The notes under the pieces: model-generated
What the model was told of the DNA's origin: nothing
What the model saw: only the letters and a program-made list of their open reading frames with translations
Database searches by the model: none
Source of the DNA: Spartobacteria bacterium
Lineage (GTDB): Bacteria; Verrucomicrobiota; Verrucomicrobiae; Chthoniobacterales; UBA6821
DNA length: 7,882 bases
Direction: 5' to 3'
Assembly: GCA_003136515.1 (NCBI GenBank)
Contig: PLEU01000164.1
Span: 11,495-19,376, forward strand
Program-made: the position numbers and the translations under genes
Part shown: piece after piece, positions 1-6,070 of the stretch
Layout of the letters: each line of letters begins with the position of its first letter
How positions within the stretch are numbered: the first letter of the stretch is position 1

Positions 1-474
1 GCCCAGGTCGTTCAGGCACAGGCATTAGCAAACCAGACGGCAACTGATCTGGAGCGTCTCACTGTAAGGGCTCCGACGGATGGTGAGGTGATGCAACTCA
101 AGATCCATCTGGGTGAATATGCTCCAACAGGGGTTCTCGTTCAGCCGCTCATCCTCTTTGGCAACGTTAGGCCTCTTAATGTTCGGACGGATGTTGATGA
201 GAACGAGGCGTGGAAGGTCAGGCAGGATGAGCAGGCAATCGGATTCTTGAGGGCCAACAAGAAAGTCTCCGCCCCCTTGACGTTCGTTCGATTCGAGCCA
301 TACGTCATCCCGAAAGTTTCGCTGACCGGGGAGACAACGGAGCGCGTGGACACTCGCGTCTTGCAGGTGATCTATAGTCTTCCCATCGGAGAAAATCGCA
401 TTAGGTCGGGCCAGCAGATGGATGTTTACATTGCTGCTCCACTGGCACAAAACGCCCCGCCCGCCGCTCAATAG
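1..474 (+). CDS. Periplasmic adaptor (HlyD/MacA-type membrane fusion protein), C-terminal part
   Basis: The reading frame is open from the first base and ends at a TAG at 472-474, giving 157 residues; the N-terminus lies outside the window. Adaptors of this family bridge an inner-membrane pump (ABC or RND) to an outer-membrane channel. The visible part starts in the end of a helical hairpin (residues 1-20, rich in Ala, Gln and Leu). It continues with the hallmark TVRAPTDGEV strand (about 22-31), the returning half of the lipoyl-like barrel-sandwich domain. A beta-barrel domain follows (about 50-150), with the typical late signature RSGQQMDVYI. The tail ends in a short proline/alanine stretch. 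The RVLQVIY segment resembles adaptors paired with ABC exporters, but this is only an impression. No pump gene follows downstream; a pseudogene does. The partner is therefore presumably encoded upstream or elsewhere. Family call is firm, substrate unknown. Confidence 0.88.
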   Translation, partial: AQVVQAQALANQTATDLERLTVRAPTDGEVMQLKIHLGEYAPTGVLVQPLILFGNVRPLNVRTDVDENEAWKVRQDEQAIGFLRANKKVSAPLTFVRFEPYVIPKVSLTGETTERVDTRVLQVIYSLPIGENRIRSGQQMDVYIAAPLAQNAPPAAQ

Positions 475-632
475 CCCGAATCGACACTTTCTGAGCATTA
501 TTTTTCTTAGGCTCGATGAACGCTGCACGCGTTTTTCAGCTCTGAAAATGATTTCTTCGAGCGGAACAAGGAAGGAGTCTCTAAATCATGCGAAACAGTG
601 GCCACTCACTTGGCATGGAAGTTCGATAGTGC
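475..632. other. Non-coding stretch between the adaptor gene and the Ig-like remnant
   Basis: I find no convincing gene here. A plus-strand reading frame entering from inside the adaptor gene continues through this stretch, but its product has no recognisable features. A tight 7-bp inverted repeat (533-539 with 542-548, TTTTCAG/CTGAAAA) has only a 2-base spacer and no following T-run, so I do not call it a terminator. The stretch may include eroded sequence from the protein whose Ig-like tail follows. Confidence 0.4.
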
Positions 633-949
633 GTGACAGAGACCGTAGGCAGCTCGGTGATCACGGCCACCTATGAGGGAAATGCAACCTATGCCCCAGC
701 CAAGCCAGTTTCCTGCACCGTGAAAGTGAACAAGGCGAACCAGACCATCACCTTCCCTCAACCTGCCAGCCACAGCACCGGGTGGTGACGTAACCTACAC
801 CGGCAGCGCTGTCTCGGTGATCTCAGTTTTCCGGAAGCACCGTTACCATCCACAGGGTCGGTACATCCAACATCAAGGCCAGTGATACTGGGAGTGGCGA
901 TTAAAATGCGGCTCCATCCATCACCGTCACGGTGACGGTGACTCAATAG
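633..949 (+). pseudogene. Decayed bacterial Ig-like repeat (surface or secreted protein remnant)
   Basis: Three consecutive stretches in three different frames together read like one and a half repeats of the bacterial Ig-like (MBG/Big-type) family. Frame one (633-785) gives VGSSVITATYEGNATYAPA and then VNKANQTITFPQPAS, the classic end-of-repeat and KANQTITF start-of-repeat signatures, and stops at TGA 786-788. Frame two (787 to about 829) continues with DVTYTGSAVSV. Frame three (830-949) gives SGSTVTIHRVGTSNIKASD, then an internal TAA at 902-904, then NAAPSITVTVTVTQ and TAG at 947-949. At least two indels and one nonsense change are needed to restore a continuous reading. No start codon or signal peptide is visible upstream, so this is a C-terminal fragment. 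Intact relatives are large cell-surface or secreted repeat proteins. Sequencing error is possible, but three lesions in about 300 bases favour real decay. Confidence 0.72.
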
Positions 950-1008
950 AGGCTGTACAAGTTTTGGTTGAAGACAAGAACAGAGCGACGTATATACTGG
1001 CTCCCTCA

Positions 1009-1944
1009 TTAGAGCCATTTCGCGAAGAAAGATCGAACATCCTCCATGATCTGGGATTGATTCGGATCAATGGTAGTTCCTGGCATGGGAAGGAAGCCGT
1101 GCCCCGCATTCTTGACGATGATTAGCTGATGCGAAACTCCTGCCTTAGATAAGGCGGCATCCATCAGAAGCGATTGGTTTATCGATACTAGCCGATCGGA
1201 ATCACCATGAACCATAAGCATCGGTGGGTCTCCGGCCTTGACATGGGTGAGAGGGCTTCCCTTTTTCCAGAGCTGCGGATCCTTCTCGTGGGTAACTCCA
1301 AACAGTCCCTCCACCAAAGAGACCCCTTCGCCCTTGTAAGTGGAGGGCCATATCCTAGTGAAATCACTCGGGCCGTAGAAATCGACAACGGCTTGGACGG
1401 CACTGCTGACACCGGGATATCCACCCACTCCTTCGTATTCCCTGACATCAGCCATGGTGCCGAGGCAGAGGACCAGATGACCCCCAGCACTTTCTCCCCA
1501 CACTCCGATACGATTGGGATCGACGTGATACTTGGCTGCATTGGCACGAAGCCAGCGGACACCAAGCTTGCAGTCCTCGATTTGGGCCGGCCACTTAGCC
1601 TCACTATCCAAACGGTACTCTATGGAGGCGGCGAAGTAGCCGGCCCCGGCCAGCGGGAGAATCGGAGCATCCTTATAACTGCCGGCTACCCAGCCGCCAC
1701 CATGGATGAACAGGATGGCTGGGATTTGATTAGTCGCACCCTGCGGATAGGCAACTTCGGCATGGAGGTCACGATCGCCACCTTTGCCGATGATAACGTC
1801 GTGGAGTGTGATGATTTCCTGACGGGGTGGGGCGGGGGAGGCCGCAGCATTGGTGGTGGCGGCCGTGATCTGCGTTGCAGTAGCAGCTGGAATCATAAGT
1901 GTTGCAAGGAGGACTGCCGGATTTCTGAAAATCAGGGAGAGCAT
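1009..1944 (-). CDS. Exported alpha/beta-hydrolase (esterase/lipase, BD-FAE-like)
   Basis: A 311-residue serine hydrolase likely to act on ester bonds of carbohydrate or small-molecule substrates outside the cytoplasm. Counting from the chosen ATG at 1944, residues 1 to about 24 form a signal peptide (basic residue R7, hydrophobic run AVLLATLMIPAATA). The oxyanion motif HGGGW is at 81-85 and the nucleophile elbow GESAG at 150-154 (Ser152). The probable acid is Asp250 in HGDSD, and the catalytic His282 lies in NAGHGF, so the triad is complete. HGGGW plus this spacing fits the BD-FAE/hormone-sensitive-lipase-like esterases, a group with acetyl- or feruloyl-xylan esterase members. The frame extends upstream to an ATG at 2043, but those 33 residues lack signal-peptide character and are encoded inside an inverted-repeat element, so 1944 is preferred. 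It ends 59 bases from the convergent Ig-like remnant. Exact substrate cannot be told. Confidence 0.87.
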   Translation of the reverse strand: MLSLIFRNPAVLLATLMIPAATATQITAATTNAAASPAPPRQEIITLHDVIIGKGGDRDLHAEVAYPQGATNQIPAILFIHGGGWVAGSYKDAPILPLAGAGYFAASIEYRLDSEAKWPAQIEDCKLGVRWLRANAAKYHVDPNRIGVWGESAGGHLVLCLGTMADVREYEGVGGYPGVSSAVQAVVDFYGPSDFTRIWPSTYKGEGVSLVEGLFGVTHEKDPQLWKKGSPLTHVKAGDPPMLMVHGDSDRLVSINQSLLMDAALSKAGVSHQLIIVKNAGHGFLPMPGTTIDPNQSQIMEDVRSFFAKWL

Positions 1945-2012
1945 GCCAGTGAATCCAGATAATGGGGACGTGCCTTCACCCAAGTCACTATCTTGCTGCG
2001 ATGAGCAGGGAG

Positions 2013-2088
2013 TAAATTTAGCGTCCCCCCATTGGGGGTACATGACACCGTCGGCCTCGGAAATGCCTTTCCAAGGCCGACGGTGTCA
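2013..2088. repeat. Compound inverted-repeat element (REP-like double hairpin)
   Basis: Three palindromic units lie in tandem. The first is an 8-base palindrome, TAAATTTA (2013-2020). The second is a G/C hairpin of five C:G pairs (2026-2030 with 2034-2038, loop ATT). The third is a long hairpin whose outer arms TGACACCGTCGGCCT (2043-2057) and its exact complement (2074-2088) form 15 perfect pairs. After one C/A mismatch a further five pairs follow (2059-2063 with 2068-2072) around a TGCC loop. It sits between the stop of the proline-rich protein gene and the start of the esterase gene, both on the minus strand. No T-run follows the long hairpin on the minus strand, so a classic intrinsic terminator is unlikely. 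It could instead stabilise the 3' end of the upstream mRNA. The compound architecture resembles REP sequences mobilised by IS200-like (RAYT) transposases; that identity is inferred. Confidence 0.6.
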
Positions 2089-2098
2089 CAGTGTTTCC

Positions 2099-2563
2099 CT
2101 AATTTTGGGACGGTGGCGGCGGTGGAGGGCCTTGCGGGCCATCCGAGCCGCCGTGGTTGACATGATTCTGGCGAGCTTGTTGGATTTTGGTCAACACGGG
2201 CTGAATGGAGGGGTCAACTTGGAGGAGGAGGGTCGAGCGGGTCTGGTCCAGTGACTGCATGGCCTGTTTTACGGCTTCCCTAGCGGTTACAAGCTGGGGA
2301 TTGTCCTTAATCTGCTTCATGTCGGCAAAGAATTGCTGGCGTTCAGCCTGCGTGAGGCTTCCAAGGCCCATGAAGTCAGGACGGGGGGGGCCGTTGGGGC
2401 CCGGTGGCGGAGGGGGATTAGGCTCGGAACTGCTAGTCTGATTAGTCGGAGCATTTGTGGAGTTCGTTCCTGAATCCGTCTGCGCCAGCAGACCAGAGAA
2501 GGGCAGTAGCGAGAGGGGGAGGAGGGGAATGAGAAGGCGGGGTGGATGTGCTAATGTTTTCAT
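2099..2563 (-). CDS. Small exported proline-rich protein of unknown function
   Basis: A 154-residue protein starting at ATG 2563; a TTG at 2566 directly precedes it in frame and is a less likely start. Residues 1-27 form a clear signal peptide with a leucine/proline-rich core (LLIPLLPLSLLPFSGLLA), with probable cleavage before Gln28. No lipobox cysteine is present. Next comes a Ser/Thr/Asn-rich linker (about 30-48) and a polyproline segment with five consecutive prolines (50-54). A helical, charged domain spans about 69-131 (SLTQAERQQFFADMK, then KQAMQSLDQTR and VDPSIQPVLTKIQQA). A second run of six prolines (146-151) precedes the C-terminus. The LTQAERQQ helix recalls Spy/CpxP-like periplasmic proteins (LTxxQ) and small secreted Verrucomicrobiota proteins, but I cannot assign a family. 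The gene lies 128 bases downstream of the DUF2126 gene on the same strand. The proline runs predict dependence on EF-P for translation. Confidence 0.72.
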   Translation of the reverse strand: MKTLAHPPRLLIPLLPLSLLPFSGLLAQTDSGTNSTNAPTNQTSSSEPNPPPPPGPNGPPRPDFMGLGSLTQAERQQFFADMKQIKDNPQLVTAREAVKQAMQSLDQTRSTLLLQVDPSIQPVLTKIQQARQNHVNHGGSDGPQGPPPPPPSQN

Positions 2564-2605
2564 CAATGGTTCAACACAGCCGGGGAAACAAAGTTGCGGA
2601 TGACT

Positions 2606-2618
2606 CAGAAATTTTCTG
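2606..2618. repeat. Short inverted repeat upstream of the proline-rich protein gene
   Basis: CAGAAA (2606-2611) and TTTCTG (2613-2618) form a perfect inverted repeat around one base; one more flanking T:A pair extends it to 15 bases. It lies about 40 bases upstream of the ATG at 2563. The spacer is too short for an RNA hairpin of this size, so if functional it would be a DNA-binding operator; chance occurrence is equally possible. The rest of the 2567-2691 gap shows no convincing terminator or promoter. Confidence 0.25.
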
Positions 2619-2691
2619 AAGCGTCTACAGCCGATCAGCCAACGGGCATCGGGTTATTTCCAACGCGACGTCCCTGGCTCTCTAATCTTGA

Positions 2692-4905
2692 TCAGGGGAC
2701 AGCAAGCAGATCGAGGGTCTTCCCTTCTCCCTGATCCTCATAAACCCTTGGTTCAAGCCGTTTCGGGGATTTCTCCACAGGGGTGAGATAAGGGGATTTT
2801 TTGTCTGTGGCAACGATCCTCGGATGATAGTTCCAAGCACTAAGCACTCCTCCCTCATCATCGGAGACTTGTATGAGCAAGGGCGTGTGAATAGGGACAT
2901 GGGGATGGAGTGAGGTGGGGAGGACTATGTTGCGGAAGCGCACGGCGCCGAGGAATCCTCCTCCGGAGCCCGGATAAGGTATCAAAGGGAGTTTCCACCC
3001 ATTGATCGATATGGTGAAGGGGGGCGATTTCCGATCCATTCCCAGCGGCTCAAAGATCCTGATTTCAAGTCGTTCCGTTGAGGAATCGACGCACCGAACG
3101 AGTCCACCTCCTGGAATCGGCTGTTCGCCCAGCAGCGGCCATGGCTCGATCGCCCGGCGCAGATGCCAGATCACTCCTCTGGTCGTTTGCCGGGCAAGTA
3201 CGGGAAAACGAAATTCCAACTGGGGGAGAAACCATCCCATTTCAAAGCTGAATCCCGACGCTGTGAGATACCCGAGAACTTTTTCCAGATCCTCCTCCAA
3301 ATATGAGGGGAGAAGGAAGTCGTCGTGAAGTTTCCCCTGCCAGTCGATCAAGGGTTCGGTGTAAGGATGAGTGATGAAAGTGGCTGCAAGCGCACGCCAG
3401 AGGGCATGTACGGCGAGAAGCAGTGTCGCATTAGGAGACATTTCGATGGAGCGGAATTCGACCAGTCCCAACCTACCGTTGGGCATAAAGGGATTGAAAA
3501 ATTTATCGACGCTCACCTCGGCTTTGTGGGTGTTCCCGTTCAGATCAAGTAGGAGATTCCTAAGAATACCGTCGATAAGTGCGGGACTCGCGGGAGGCTC
3601 CATGGATTCGATGGCACGGAGGGCAACACCCATTTCGCGGGGAATTTCAAAGAAGCTTTCGTCGATGCGTGGCGCTTGGGAGGAAGGGCCGACAAAGCGT
3701 CCGCTGAAAAGATAGGAGAGTGAGGGATGCCGCTGGATGAACCGGAGGAAGCTGGGCAGGAGATGCGGCTTGAGCAAGAAGGGATTGGTCTTAAGCGATG
3801 CACCTCCCAGCACAAGGTGTCCACCGCCACCGGTGGCTGCGATCTCATCCGAGGGAAGAAGACGCGTCCCCGTGAGCCCGCATTCCCCGGCAGCGGCAAA
3901 GAGTGCACGGACGGTCTTCTCGAGGTTCTCCCAGGTGGCGGAGGGAGGAAGATTGACCTCGATGACTCCCGGGTCGGGGATGACGGAGAGGCACTCCCAG
4001 TCATCGTCATGAGGCGGCGGATATCCCTCCAAAGAAAGAGGAGGCGAATCGAGTTCAATGGCGGTCCTTTCAATTGCGCCCAGCAGTTCGGCGAAGTGAG
4101 AACTCTTCAGCAGCGGCGGAACAAAAAGGGAGAGAGTACCCTCTCGGATTTCTCCGGTGATCGCCCTCGGAAGTTTGCCGGGTGGCAGGCGGTGAAGTGG
4201 AAGACGAAGTCCTATGGAACTGGTTCCTGGCAGCAGCAGCAGATCCCCTCCGTCGGGCAGGAACCAGTCATCAGTCCGCCACTTGCCGTCGATGTGGTCG
4301 AGGGGAAGAACCCAGCCGGTGGCACGATGCAGCTCCTGCCATCGCCTCCTCTCTGCAGTCGTCCATCGCGGCTGTACGAAACCTTTTTTCGCCCGGGAGT
4401 AGCGGGGCAGGGGAGGTGTTTCCCCTTCTAGGAGTGATGCTCGCATGGCAGCCTCAACATCCTCATAGACGGGGCGCAGGCTTCCCGGGATGCCGAGTTG
4501 ACCTGCTAGCAGCGAAAGAAATTTTCTGGGCGAGGTCGCCTTTCTCCCGGTCGGCTCTCCATGTGCCAGAAGCGATGTCCGATTCCACAATGGTTTCCCG
4601 CTCTTGCGAAGGAGCGAGAGTTTCCAACGAGGAATCGGTTCGCCCGGATAATGCTTCCCGTTCGATCTGAGGATGACGGCTCCCGGGAGTAGCGATCGTT
4701 CTAGAGCACGGCAAAGCTTCCAGGCTAGGCCGAGCTTTTCCGCGCCGAGGGCTTCCAGATTCCATTCCGCACCGGAGGGATTTTCCGGTATGAAAGTCGG
4801 CTCGCCACCTTGGGTCAGCACAAGGCCGGCGTCCGCGATGAGTTCATCGGCTCGGGTGCCCTGAATACGCAAACCGTCAAGGATGAAGGAGACCTGCGTG
4901 GTCAT
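2692..4905 (-). CDS. DUF2126 putative amidoligase, stand-alone form
   Basis: A 737-residue cytoplasmic-looking protein with no signal peptide. It matches the DUF2126 family, described as putative amidoligases related to the glutamine-synthetase/GCS fold, which would form amide bonds on an unknown peptide or small molecule. Family landmarks are in order: GGEPTF (33-38), GKHYPGEPIPRW (83-94), EVNLPPSATW (316-325), a glycine-rich motif TGGGGHLVLGG (358-368), HPSLSYLFSG (393-402), GPSSQAPRIDE (406-416), GNTHKAE (457-463), GRLGLVEFRSIEM (477-489), LHDDFLLPSY (526-535), EFRFP (564-568) and VDSSTERLEI (606-615). Many homologues are about 1100 residues because a transglutaminase domain is fused N-terminally; here that domain is absent and a separate transglutaminase gene sits directly upstream with a 4-base ATGA overlap. 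The start at 4905 is fixed by that overlap and by the motif at residue 33. The region before TGGGG departs from the family pattern (DEIAA in place of the usual GRHTG). Family call firm; reaction not demonstrated. Confidence 0.9.
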   Translation of the reverse strand: MTTQVSFILDGLRIQGTRADELIADAGLVLTQGGEPTFIPENPSGAEWNLEALGAEKLGLAWKLCRALERSLLPGAVILRSNGKHYPGEPIPRWKLSLLRKSGKPLWNRTSLLAHGEPTGRKATSPRKFLSLLAGQLGIPGSLRPVYEDVEAAMRASLLEGETPPLPRYSRAKKGFVQPRWTTAERRRWQELHRATGWVLPLDHIDGKWRTDDWFLPDGGDLLLLPGTSSIGLRLPLHRLPPGKLPRAITGEIREGTLSLFVPPLLKSSHFAELLGAIERTAIELDSPPLSLEGYPPPHDDDWECLSVIPDPGVIEVNLPPSATWENLEKTVRALFAAAGECGLTGTRLLPSDEIAATGGGGHLVLGGASLKTNPFLLKPHLLPSFLRFIQRHPSLSYLFSGRFVGPSSQAPRIDESFFEIPREMGVALRAIESMEPPASPALIDGILRNLLLDLNGNTHKAEVSVDKFFNPFMPNGRLGLVEFRSIEMSPNATLLLAVHALWRALAATFITHPYTEPLIDWQGKLHDDFLLPSYLEEDLEKVLGYLTASGFSFEMGWFLPQLEFRFPVLARQTTRGVIWHLRRAIEPWPLLGEQPIPGGGLVRCVDSSTERLEIRIFEPLGMDRKSPPFTISINGWKLPLIPYPGSGGGFLGAVRFRNIVLPTSLHPHVPIHTPLLIQVSDDEGGVLSAWNYHPRIVATDKKSPYLTPVEKSPKRLEPRVYEDQGEGKTLDLLAVP
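4902..4905 (-). promoter_or_regulatory. ATGA stop/start overlap (translational coupling)
   Basis: On the minus strand the DUF2126 start codon ATG (4905-4903) shares two bases with the transglutaminase stop TGA (4904-4902). This arrangement usually lets a terminating ribosome restart directly on the next gene, keeping the two products in fixed ratio. It also fixes both gene ends. Confidence 0.85.
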
Positions 4906-5780
4906 GAAACCTGGAAAAGTTCCTCACCCGGCAGCAGTTCACGCGCCTCAATGCTCACATCATGGGCGGTGCAGAGGTTGGCTTCCCCGCAGTAGGTACC
5001 TTCCACGGGTGGGATCTCACCCGCAGCCACAGAGGTTGCGATGGGAATGTGGTGGGCGTCGGCAAGGATACCGTTGGTGGGATCGAAGCTCCTCCAACCA
5101 GCTCCGGGGAGATAAAATTCGCACCAACCATGCGTGTATGAATCGCCATCCATACCTCCCGGGGAGGCGCAGAGATACCCGCTCACGTAACGAGCCGCAA
5201 CCCCCAGAAAGCGTGCAACTTCGATCATCAGGTGGGCAAAATCTCGGCACGTTCCCTCACCCTGACGCAGAGTTTCCCCGACCGACCAGATTCCGGGGGT
5301 GAGTCTGGTCGAGTACCGGAACAGGCCGGGGATAGCCGAATTCAATGCCGTCAAGGTTCCCAAGGTGGAGTTATTGTCAAGAAACGGCCTGAGCCAGTCA
5401 CCCAACAACGGAGGGGCGCTCAGATCAAGCCCCCGAAGAAAGGGGGCCAGAAGTGCCAGCTCCCGATCATTGTAAGCGATGGGGATATGCAAAGCCCGGT
5501 CTTCTAGCAGAAAATCAAATGGGTTGGTGATGTACTGCTCGATGAGCAGGGTGCTCCGGATAAAAAGTTCGTCGGACATACCCGGAAAAGTGGCTTTGCC
5601 GACGATGTTTCCGAGCAGGTCTAAGTTCCATTTCACGGCTGCATCGGGGGTGATGGTAAGTTTTGATTTTAACAGGTGTAGCCCGGGCGTCGTACGTGGC
5701 AAAAAGCGCAGCCAATGAGGGGTGAAACCAACCGGAGAGGCGTAACGATAGTGTGTGGTGTGATCAATTCGGAGGAACAT
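4902..5780 (-). CDS. Bacterial transglutaminase-like cysteine protein (Bact_transglu_N + transglutaminase core)
   Basis: A 292-residue protein without a signal peptide. The N-terminal beta domain (about 1-105) begins LRIDHTTHYRYASPVG, a signature of Bact_transglu_N proteins, and contains YITNPFDF (83-90). The papain-like core follows (about 150-240). The catalytic cysteine is Cys178 in GEGTCRDFAHL, His217 lies in YTHGWCEFYLPG, and Asp233 in FDPTNG, so the Cys-His-Asp triad is complete. The C-terminal portion (IPPVEGTYCG, 256-265) looks like the stand-alone members of the family of about 290 residues. Such proteins are thought to act as peptidases or transamidating enzymes on peptide substrates; the substrate is unknown. 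The gene ends in an ATGA overlap with the DUF2126 gene, indicating translational coupling and a joint function. ATG 5780 is the only start that retains the conserved N-terminal strand. No strong Shine-Dalgarno sequence is visible upstream. Confidence 0.92.
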   Translation of the reverse strand: MFLRIDHTTHYRYASPVGFTPHWLRFLPRTTPGLHLLKSKLTITPDAAVKWNLDLLGNIVGKATFPGMSDELFIRSTLLIEQYITNPFDFLLEDRALHIPIAYNDRELALLAPFLRGLDLSAPPLLGDWLRPFLDNNSTLGTLTALNSAIPGLFRYSTRLTPGIWSVGETLRQGEGTCRDFAHLMIEVARFLGVAARYVSGYLCASPGGMDGDSYTHGWCEFYLPGAGWRSFDPTNGILADAHHIPIATSVAAGEIPPVEGTYCGEANLCTAHDVSIEARELLPGEELFQVS

Positions 5781-6070
5781 GTGACAAGCAGGAAATATCG
5801 GGTCTGTAACCCGGGAACAATGCTGCTATCGAAAAAGAAAGGAGAGCATCAGGGATAATCGGCGTCTAGTGGGAAGCATGAGGAGGGCAGCATGGACGCG
5901 ATGGAGTCTGGAACTCCAGGATGTGGTTGAGGGATCGATCGGCATCTCCTCTTTGAGAGAGCAAACCGCATACCAAGAGATGAATCGTTTATTCGGGGTT
6001 GAACTCATGCAGAATACGCATCCTTTGCTTTGCTCATTTACCTTCCGCTGCGATGATTTATTCTCGCTTC
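5781..6070. other. Divergent intergenic region between the transglutaminase operon and galE
   Basis: This 290-base gap must carry promoters for both directions. I see no gene in it that I would defend. A plus-strand frame starting at a GTG (5869) runs into galE in another frame, and a 60-codon minus-strand frame (6008-5826) has no recognisable features. A small inverted repeat, CGGGT/ACCCG (5799-5803 with 5809-5813), lies just upstream of the transglutaminase start. A weak sigma70-like pair for galE could be TTTATT and AGAATA with a 17-base spacer around 5988-6017, but matches to consensus are poor and promoter rules for the presumed phylum are uncertain. Confidence 0.3.

Noticed and set aside
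25..528. 167-codon minus-strand frame opposite the adaptor gene
   Set aside because: The plus strand carries clear HlyD-family signatures over the same bases; the antisense product shows none.
422..676. 84-codon plus-strand frame after the adaptor gene
   Set aside because: It begins inside the adaptor gene in a different frame and runs into the Ig-like remnant out of frame; no protein-like signature.
922..940. Perfect inverted repeat CACCGTCAC-G-GTGACGGTG
   Set aside because: It arises from alternating Thr and Val codons (TVTVTV) at the end of the Ig-like repeat, and the one-base spacer cannot form a normal hairpin loop.
1207..1962. 251-codon plus-strand frame opposite the esterase gene
   Set aside because: It is antisense to a gene with a complete catalytic triad and signal peptide; its product has no coherent domain pattern.
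3727..4431. 234-codon plus-strand frame opposite the DUF2126 gene
   Set aside because: It is a shadow of the conserved DUF2126 coding region; composition is low-complexity and basic with no recognisable motif.
5826..6008. 60-codon minus-strand frame in the divergent intergenic region
   Set aside because: No ribosome-binding site, no recognisable domain, and it occupies the region expected to hold promoters.
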